Shown one piece after another: positions 6,398 through 10,457 of a stretch of DNA of 10,457 bases. The stretch comes from Campylobacteraceae bacterium (GTDB lineage: Bacteria > Campylobacterota > Campylobacteria > Campylobacterales > Sulfurovaceae), in assembly GCA_027079365.1 (NCBI GenBank), contig JALWVW010000362.1, positions 1 through 10,457 on the forward strand. The letters are read 5' to 3'. Numbering within the stretch: the first letter of the stretch is position 1; every line of letters begins with the position of its first letter. The translations under genes were made by a program, and so were the position numbers. The notes beneath the pieces are model-generated. The model searched no databases. It was not told the DNA's origin and worked only from the letters and a program-made list of their open reading frames with translations.

Positions 6398-7560
6398 CGC
6401 CCTTTCTCCTCTATCAGACCCTTTTCACCTACCAGATGGAAGGCACCGTCTCTGTAGACTGAGAGGTAGACCTGGTTGAGCAGCTGTGTATTGTGGTAGT
6501 TGATGGGAATATCCCCAAGGGTATCTCGTCCGAGCCTTTTGAGTGCCGAGACAAATCCCTCTCTTGTGATACCACCGTGAATGCTTTTGAGTGCCGTGAC
6601 AGCTGACTTGGCTGCTAAAAAGGACTCAAAGGAGGCATAAGAAGGCGTGCTCTCCGGATAGTATCGTGCCAGTAGCTTACGGTAGGTATTGGCTATTTTC
6701 AGCTTGCTGTCATCATAAGAGGGAACAGTGAGAGAAAAATAGATATGTGTACCCTTCCCCTTAAGCTCCCCTATGAGCGCATCAGCATTGACAAAGGAGA
6801 TTGGTGCGAAGAGGGTTCGGGGGTCATAGTTTTGGCGCCATTGTCTGATAAACCTGGCACTAGGCTTGTAAGCACCCACCAGAATGATAGCTTCCGGAGA
6901 GGCTGTTCTGATCTCCTGTAGAGCATGCTTGATAGAGAGTGTGTTTCTCTTATAGGTTCCTTCGCTGACGAGCGCTGTTTTGCGTTTCTTGAGTGCTTTG
7001 ACGGTGGCATTGTACCCAGCAATACCGTAGTCATCATTTTGGTAAAAGATAGCAAACCGTTGAATATGCTTTTTCTCTGTTAGGTACTGGATAATATTCT
7101 CTATCTCTTCACCATAGGAGCTCCTGAAGTTGACAATGTTTTGCTTTTCACTGTTTCTCAGGAAGGCGGCACCCGTATAGGGGGCCACAAAAGGAATCTC
7201 CTTGATAATGGGCATGATCTTCTTGGTGGTCGGTGTACCAACAAATCCAAAGAGAGCGAAGACATGATCCTTTTCAATAAGTCTGTGGGTATTTTTCAAG
7301 GTATTTTGTGGTTCGTATTTGTCATCATAGCTGATGAGCTTTATGCGTTTATGGTGGATACCACCGGTATCATTGGTGTACTTGAAGTAGGTATTCGCCC
7401 CCTCCATCACATCTTTTCCCAGCTCTTTGTTGATACCGTTAAGGGGCAGAGAGGCTCCCAGTGTAATGGTTTGCCATATTTTTTCAGGTCTATAGAAGAG
7501 CGCGATCAAAATAACTATCATCACAACAGAAAGAATCCATAGATACTTTTGCTTCACCAT
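6394..7560 (-). CDS. LivJ-type (Peripla_BP_6) substrate-binding protein of a sensor operon
   Basis: This is a 388-residue protein from the ATG at 7558-7560. A longer reading to 7620 would run through the TATAAT promoter and is unlikely; a GTG at 7557, 5 bases after AGGAG, is an equally good start. Residues 5-23 are one hydrophobic segment, either a signal peptide or an uncleaved membrane anchor. The rest is the two-lobed fold of branched-chain amino-acid-type binding proteins: ITLGASLPLNG (32-42), ISYDDKYEP (76-84), ALFGFVGTPTT (102-112), VAPYTGAAFLR (125-135) and FYQNDDYGIAGY (172-183). No permease or ATPase gene is adjacent; the next two genes are a kinase and its regulator, which points to sensing. 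The family includes binders of amino acids, amides and aromatic acids; the ligand here cannot be read from sequence alone. Confidence 0.88.
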   Translation of the reverse strand: MVKQKYLWILSVVMIVILIALFYRPEKIWQTITLGASLPLNGINKELGKDVMEGANTYFKYTNDTGGIHHKRIKLISYDDKYEPQNTLKNTHRLIEKDHVFALFGFVGTPTTKKIMPIIKEIPFVAPYTGAAFLRNSEKQNIVNFRSSYGEEIENIIQYLTEKKHIQRFAIFYQNDDYGIAGYNATVKALKKRKTALVSEGTYKRNTLSIKHALQEIRTASPEAIILVGAYKPSARFIRQWRQNYDPRTLFAPISFVNADALIGELKGKGTHIYFSLTVPSYDDSKLKIANTYRKLLARYYPESTPSYASFESFLAAKSAVTALKSIHGGITREGFVSALKRLGRDTLGDIPINYHNTQLLNQVYLSVYRDGAFHLVGEKGLIEEKGR

Positions 7561-7578
7561 CACTCCTTTTGTATGGTT

Positions 7579-7609
7579 ATTATACTCAAATAATGTTTCA
7601 CAGTGGCAA
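7579..7609 (-). promoter_or_regulatory. promoter of the sensor operon
   Basis: On the minus strand TATAAT (plus-strand positions 7579-7584) matches the -10 consensus perfectly, and TTGCCA (7604-7609) is a fair -35 with a rather long 19-base spacer. The -10 lies about 20 bases before the ATG at 7560, so the leader would be very short. Confidence 0.6.
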
Positions 7610-7623
7610 AGTAGTTGCATAAA

Positions 7624-7645
7624 AAGGTAAATAAAAATTTACTTT
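7624..7645. promoter_or_regulatory. AT-rich palindrome, candidate operator in the divergent promoter region
   Basis: GTAAAT (7627-7632) and ATTTAC (7637-7642) are perfect inverse copies around AAAA. The symmetry extends outward to AAGGTAAAT...ATTTACTTT with one G-T pair. It lies upstream of both divergent promoters, 15 bases from the minus-strand -35 and 26 bases from the plus-strand -10. A further TTTACC half-site copy occurs at 7691-7696. It is a reasonable binding site for a dimeric regulator, possibly the response regulator of this window. Confidence 0.45.
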
Positions 7646-7670
7646 AAGAAAAAAGCAAGACTTACTGTCC

Positions 7671-7676
7671 TATAAT
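7671..7676 (+). promoter_or_regulatory. -10 element for the iron-sulfur/torD operon
   Basis: TATAAT at 7671-7676 is a perfect -10, about 32 bases before the start at 7709. No good -35 is visible at 16-18 bases spacing. This fits either the relaxed -35 of Campylobacterota promoters or dependence on an activator bound at the palindrome just upstream. Confidence 0.55.
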
Positions 7677-7708
7677 TAAATAAAGTTTTCTTTACCATTG
7701 GAGGAAAG

Positions 7709-9385
7709 ATGCAAAAAGAGTTCCTACTCTACACCACAGAGCCTTTGGCATACCCACTGGACGAATCTATCGCTGTCTGCAGTGAGATACCAGATTCACC
7801 TTATGTAATCTCAAATACAAAAGATACAAATACCCAAATATTCGCACCTGAAGTAGATTTTTACAGAAAAAACACACAAGATCCACTCTCCGAACAGATA
7901 CGTAATATCAAAACGCTCTATGAGATACGAAGCAGTACCTATGACCTGGCACAGGATATGGACTACAGTCAGGAGGTTGGTAAAAAACTATTGATCGTTT
8001 TAGGAGAGAAAAACTCCGAATTGAAAGAAAAGTTAGACAATGATGGGTTTACCTGTCTCGCGTTGTCACCTGAGGGGATAGAAGATGTCAATGGACATAT
8101 AGGTGCACTCACTGTCAAAACCACCAAGCGGATGCGTGGAGAGCTCGAAGTGGATCAGATACTCTGGGCTGATGCACCTGACTTTGCTATGAAACAGAGT
8201 GGGGTGTATGATCCCGAAGAGATCGGTTGGGAGAAGGCGATAGAAACACTTTATGAGAATGATGGTGTGTTTACCTACAAGAATTTTGTACAGTATAATC
8301 CTGATATTTGCCAATACAAGGGGAGATTGCTTGAGGAGACCTGTGGCAAATGTGAAGAGGTCTGCCCTTCTGTAGCGATCATCAAAACTGATGAAGACAG
8401 ACAGCTGCACTTCTCAGATGTGGATTGTCATGGTTGTGGCGGTTGCGTGAGCGTCTGTCCTTCAGGTGCACTGGATTTTACCCAGATGCCTAGAGATGCC
8501 TTTGCCGAGGCAGCTACCTATTTCAAAGGACACACTGCACTGCTACTACCCAGGCAGGTAGAGATCGATGACCTGCCTCTGCCTGAGGGCGTATTGCCTT
8601 TTGCTATGGAGGGAAGAAAATACCTTCATGAGTCACACCTGCTCATGCTTTTGCAGCAAAGTGGCAATCCTCTAATCTTCTATACGGATTTTGTCTCCAA
8701 GGGTACAGGTGATGCGATACGAATAATCAATGAGATATTTGAACGAAAGTATCAGAAAAAAGCAGTCTATGTCTGCATGAATGTATCGGAGCTTGAAGCG
8801 GCATTTGCAGTAAAAGAGAGTCTGGAGGAGTGCCGGTTTGAGATGGATGATACGGGCCTTCGCAAGCGAGAGAGCTTTACCTATAGGCTGGCACATCTGG
8901 TAGGAGAGGAGGATTTAGGTGTGCTCGAGACGGGAGAGCATATTCATTATGCTGATATGCAGATCAATGAAGCAGCCTGTACGCTCTGTATGAGCTGTGT
9001 GGGTGTCTGTAATGTGGCGGCACTGACCGCGCACCCTGAGGACAACACACTCAAGTTTAACCCCTCACTGTGTACAGACTGTGGCTACTGTGAGGTGGCG
9101 TGCCCAGAGAAGGACTGTCTGGAGATGGTGCACGATACACTTTCTTTGGCTCCGGAGTACTTCAAAAAGCGCACGATGGCACATGATGAGCTGTTTGCCT
9201 GTGTGGAGTGCGGCAAAGAGTTTGCCACAGTCAAATCGATAGAGAAGATCGCGACGATGATGAAGCCGATCTTTGGCGAGGATGAAGTGAAGATCCGTAC
9301 ACTGTACTGCTGCGCAGACTGCAAACCCAAAGTGATGTTCAGAGACCATTTGGAGCACAATATGGAAGGAAGAAAAAGAGTATGA
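7709..9385 (+). CDS. multi-cluster iron-sulfur protein with C-terminal zinc-ribbon-like motif, formate dehydrogenase region
   Basis: A 558-residue soluble protein without signal peptide. Residues 1-190 are a domain I do not recognise. Two pairs of ferredoxin motifs follow: C201...C212-C215-C219 with C240-C243-C246-C250, and C424-C427-C430-C434 with C455-C458-C461-C465. Each run ends in CP or a similar pattern, so up to four [4Fe-4S] clusters are expected. Between the pairs, residues 275-400 form an alpha/beta domain that recalls, weakly, the MvhD/HdrA-associated fold, but without its usual cysteines. At the C-terminus CVECG (498-502) and CCADC (534-538) form a four-cysteine zinc-ribbon or rubredoxin-like site. 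The gene starts from GGAGG 7 bases upstream and overlaps the TorD gene by ATGA. The likely role is cytoplasmic electron transfer or Fe-S/cofactor assembly for the formate dehydrogenase encoded downstream. Function is inferred from context. Confidence 0.85.
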   Translation: MQKEFLLYTTEPLAYPLDESIAVCSEIPDSPYVISNTKDTNTQIFAPEVDFYRKNTQDPLSEQIRNIKTLYEIRSSTYDLAQDMDYSQEVGKKLLIVLGEKNSELKEKLDNDGFTCLALSPEGIEDVNGHIGALTVKTTKRMRGELEVDQILWADAPDFAMKQSGVYDPEEIGWEKAIETLYENDGVFTYKNFVQYNPDICQYKGRLLEETCGKCEEVCPSVAIIKTDEDRQLHFSDVDCHGCGGCVSVCPSGALDFTQMPRDAFAEAATYFKGHTALLLPRQVEIDDLPLPEGVLPFAMEGRKYLHESHLLMLLQQSGNPLIFYTDFVSKGTGDAIRIINEIFERKYQKKAVYVCMNVSELEAAFAVKESLEECRFEMDDTGLRKRESFTYRLAHLVGEEDLGVLETGEHIHYADMQINEAACTLCMSCVGVCNVAALTAHPEDNTLKFNPSLCTDCGYCEVACPEKDCLEMVHDTLSLAPEYFKKRTMAHDELFACVECGKEFATVKSIEKIATMMKPIFGEDEVKIRTLYCCADCKPKVMFRDHLEHNMEGRKRV

Positions 9386-10161
9386 AAAAAGATGAAGTAA
9401 ACCCGGCTAGGTCGCTCTATTACGGATTTTTCAGCAAGATGCTTGTCTATACAGAAGATCTCGGGCGATTTGATGGTCTGACAGAGGCACTGGAGGTGAT
9501 GATAGCCAATCCGCTCGATGCCAATTCGGCAGAGGCACTCAAGGAGATACAGGCATTTGTGGAAACAGGTAGCCATGAAGCGCTGGTCGAAGAGTATGAT
9601 GCTATCTTCCATGATCCCGAGAGTCCTATTGTGCGTACGACAGCCTCCTACTATGATGAAGGGGTGGAGAGTGGCAAGAAACGACTGGAGGTCAAGCAGT
9701 TTTTGGCAAAGACCAAAATCAGAAGGGATGAGAAGCAGTATAAAGAGCCCGAAGACAGTATCGGGTTTCTGGTGACCTTTATGCATGAACTGATCGAGCT
9801 TATTATAGCAGGAGAGTCCAGTTACAACACCCTTCAGCACTGCCTGTTTGATGAGATACTCAATGGCTTTGAGGATATCTTTATCATTGACCTTTATGAG
9901 CATGAGCGTGCCCATGCCTATCGTTCTTTGGCAGTAGTGATACAGGCATTTTTGGAGTTTGAGCGGCTCTACTTTGGTGTGACAAAGCCCAAACCCAAAC
10001 CCAAGGTGGTGCGAGAGAGTGAGTCCTGCGAGTTTATCAGTGAGACAGAGGAGAAGCGCCGCGCTGCCAACAGGGTCGAACGCAGTGCTGACTCTCTGGT
10101 CAAGAGCTGCGCCTTGGAAGATGATGCCTTTGAAGATGAGGCAGGAATCTCGGAATTGTAG
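9382..10161 (+). CDS. TorD/DmsD-family molybdoenzyme chaperone
   Basis: A 259-residue all-helical cytoplasmic protein. Family blocks are EEYDAIFHDPESPIVRTTASY (70-90, the conserved E-Y-x-x-F-x-x-P segment) and EPEDSIGFLVTFMHEL (122-137, the E-P-x-D-H-x-x-x-x-L-x-F-M-x-x-L block, with serine in place of the usual histidine). Such proteins bind the Tat signal peptide and the apo-form of a molybdenum enzyme until its cofactor is inserted. TorD relatives are usually about 200-220 residues; here a charged tail of about 55 residues follows a KPKPKPK stretch (202-208) and contains C216 and C243. It overlaps the iron-sulfur gene by ATGA, so the two are made together. The client is probably the formate dehydrogenase whose Tat-linked gene follows, possibly also the Psr-like enzyme. 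Confidence 0.85.
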   Translation: MKKDEVNPARSLYYGFFSKMLVYTEDLGRFDGLTEALEVMIANPLDANSAEALKEIQAFVETGSHEALVEEYDAIFHDPESPIVRTTASYYDEGVESGKKRLEVKQFLAKTKIRRDEKQYKEPEDSIGFLVTFMHELIELIIAGESSYNTLQHCLFDEILNGFEDIFIIDLYEHERAHAYRSLAVVIQAFLEFERLYFGVTKPKPKPKVVRESESCEFISETEEKRRAANRVERSADSLVKSCALEDDAFEDEAGISEL

Positions 10162-10169
10162 TCCTGATG

Positions 10170-10215
10170 GGCTACCCAAGGGAAGTTTGGTAGCCTCCGC
10201 TTCCCTTCGGTAGCC
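10170..10215 (+). other. long imperfect hairpin with an alternative inner partner, torD 3' region
   Basis: GGCTACC-C-AAGGGAAG (10170-10185) pairs with CTTCCCTT-C-GGTAGCC (10200-10215): 15 pairs broken by a single C-C mismatch, around a 14-base loop. The loop itself holds a second GGTAGCC (10189-10195), which can compete for the 5' GGCTACC and give a shorter hairpin. No T-run follows, so it is not a simple terminator. It may be a regulatory leader element, an mRNA processing or stability element, or a repetitive palindrome. Confidence 0.6.
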
Positions 10216-10233
10216 TATCTTTAGTGTAGGTGA

Positions 10234-10262
10234 AGGTCATACCTCCCCCCTGAGTATGACCT
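10234..10262 (+). promoter_or_regulatory. hairpin with C-rich loop just before the Tat gene ribosome binding site
   Basis: AGGTCATAC (10234-10242) and GTATGACCT (10254-10262) form a perfect nine-pair stem around the loop CTCCCCCCTGA, followed by ATTTT. It could be a weak intrinsic terminator or attenuator. The loop's CUCC, or CCUCC with the closing C, is complementary to the GGAGG of the ribosome binding site at 10274-10281, so a translation-blocking pseudoknot is also possible. Confidence 0.55.
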
Positions 10263-10283
10263 ATTTTAAAAAAGGAGGAGGAC

Positions 10284-10457
10284 ATGGTCAAGGAAAGACG
10301 AGGCTTCTTGAAGAAGTTGGCGACCGCAGGTGCCGTAGCCAGTGTAGGTGCAGTAGCAGCGACCGCAGGTGAAAAGAAGCAGACACAGAGTTCCGGTGGT
10401 GTCGTCGTAGGGCACTCTCCCAAAAAAGAGATACTCTACAAAAAGACCGAGATGTGG
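10284..10457 (+). CDS. formate dehydrogenase-region twin-arginine small protein (3' end outside window)
   Basis: The first 58 residues are seen, and the frame is still open at the window end. The N-terminus MVKERRGFLKK holds a twin-arginine motif (R5-R6-G-F-L-K), followed by a weakly hydrophobic alanine/valine/glycine stretch (12-29) typical of Tat signals. A short basic region ending YKKTEMW follows. This pattern matches the family of about 65-residue Tat proteins found directly before the formate dehydrogenase large subunit in Campylobacterota and other proteobacteria. The exact role is unknown; a small accessory or assembly factor is usual. The start is set by an exceptionally strong AAAGGAGGAGG two to three bases before the ATG, a closer spacing than usual. 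It marks the beginning of the structural fdh genes just beyond the window. Confidence 0.78.
   Translation, partial: MVKERRGFLKKLATAGAVASVGAVAATAGEKKQTQSSGGVVVGHSPKKEILYKKTEMW

Noticed and set aside
5870..6457. 195-codon open frame on the plus strand
   Set aside because: It is antisense to the kinase sensor region and the end of the binding protein gene. It has no supporting start signal or recognisable domain.
7561..7620. Twenty-residue N-terminal extension of the binding protein
   Set aside because: It would include the TATAAT promoter and lacks a ribosome binding site. The ATG/GTG at 7560/7557 directly follows AAAGGAG and a signal-anchor sequence.
9085..10179. 364-codon open frame on the minus strand
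   Set aside because: It lies antisense to the iron-sulfur and TorD genes, which have clear family motifs and ribosome binding sites. Its translation is cysteine/histidine-rich with no recognisable domain, as expected of a shadow frame.
1..10457. CRISPR arrays, tRNA or rRNA genes, insertion sequences
   Set aside because: No regularly spaced repeats, clover-leaf sequences, rRNA signatures or transposase frames were seen on either strand.

Overview
The window looks like chromosomal DNA of a Campylobacterota (epsilonproteobacterial) chemolithotroph or anaerobic respirer, probably near Sulfurovum or Sulfurimonas. The reasons are the gene content, the style of the Psr/Fdh proteins, a histidine kinase with a Campylobacterota-like H-box, and compact operons with strong GGAGG-type ribosome binding sites. 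This placement is by recognition only; no search was run.

Layout. (1) Positions 1-3119 (+) hold the end of an operon for a membrane-bound molybdoenzyme. It contains the C-terminal part of a PsrA/PhsA-like molybdopterin catalytic subunit, a PsrB-like subunit with four [4Fe-4S] motifs, a large NrfD-family membrane anchor with about ten helices, and a small exported protein with two cysteines. (2) A structured intergenic stretch (3120-3294) leads to fdhD (3295-4077, +), the sulfur-transfer protein needed for active formate dehydrogenase. (3) Positions 4123-7560 on the minus strand form a tight overlapping operon in the order substrate-binding protein, histidine kinase, response regulator. There is no ABC permease or ATPase beside it, so it reads as a ligand-sensing three-component system rather than a transporter. 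(4) A divergent promoter region (7561-7708) carries a near-perfect palindrome. (5) Positions 7709 to the end (+) are the front of a second molybdoenzyme operon, most likely formate dehydrogenase. It contains a 558-residue multi-cluster iron-sulfur protein, a TorD-family chaperone overlapping it by 4 bases, two strong RNA hairpins, and the start of a short twin-arginine protein of the type found just before fdhA.

How it fits together. The catalytic molybdoenzyme subunits would be folded and loaded by TorD and FdhD and exported by Tat. They would exchange electrons with the quinone pool through the iron-sulfur and NrfD subunits. The three-component system, convergent to fdhD and divergent to the iron-sulfur/TorD operon, is well placed to control one or both molybdoenzyme operons in response to a periplasmic ligand. 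That regulatory link is inferred from position. The most interesting unexplained elements are this sensor operon with its palindrome and the hairpin pair with alternative pairings between torD and the Tat gene.
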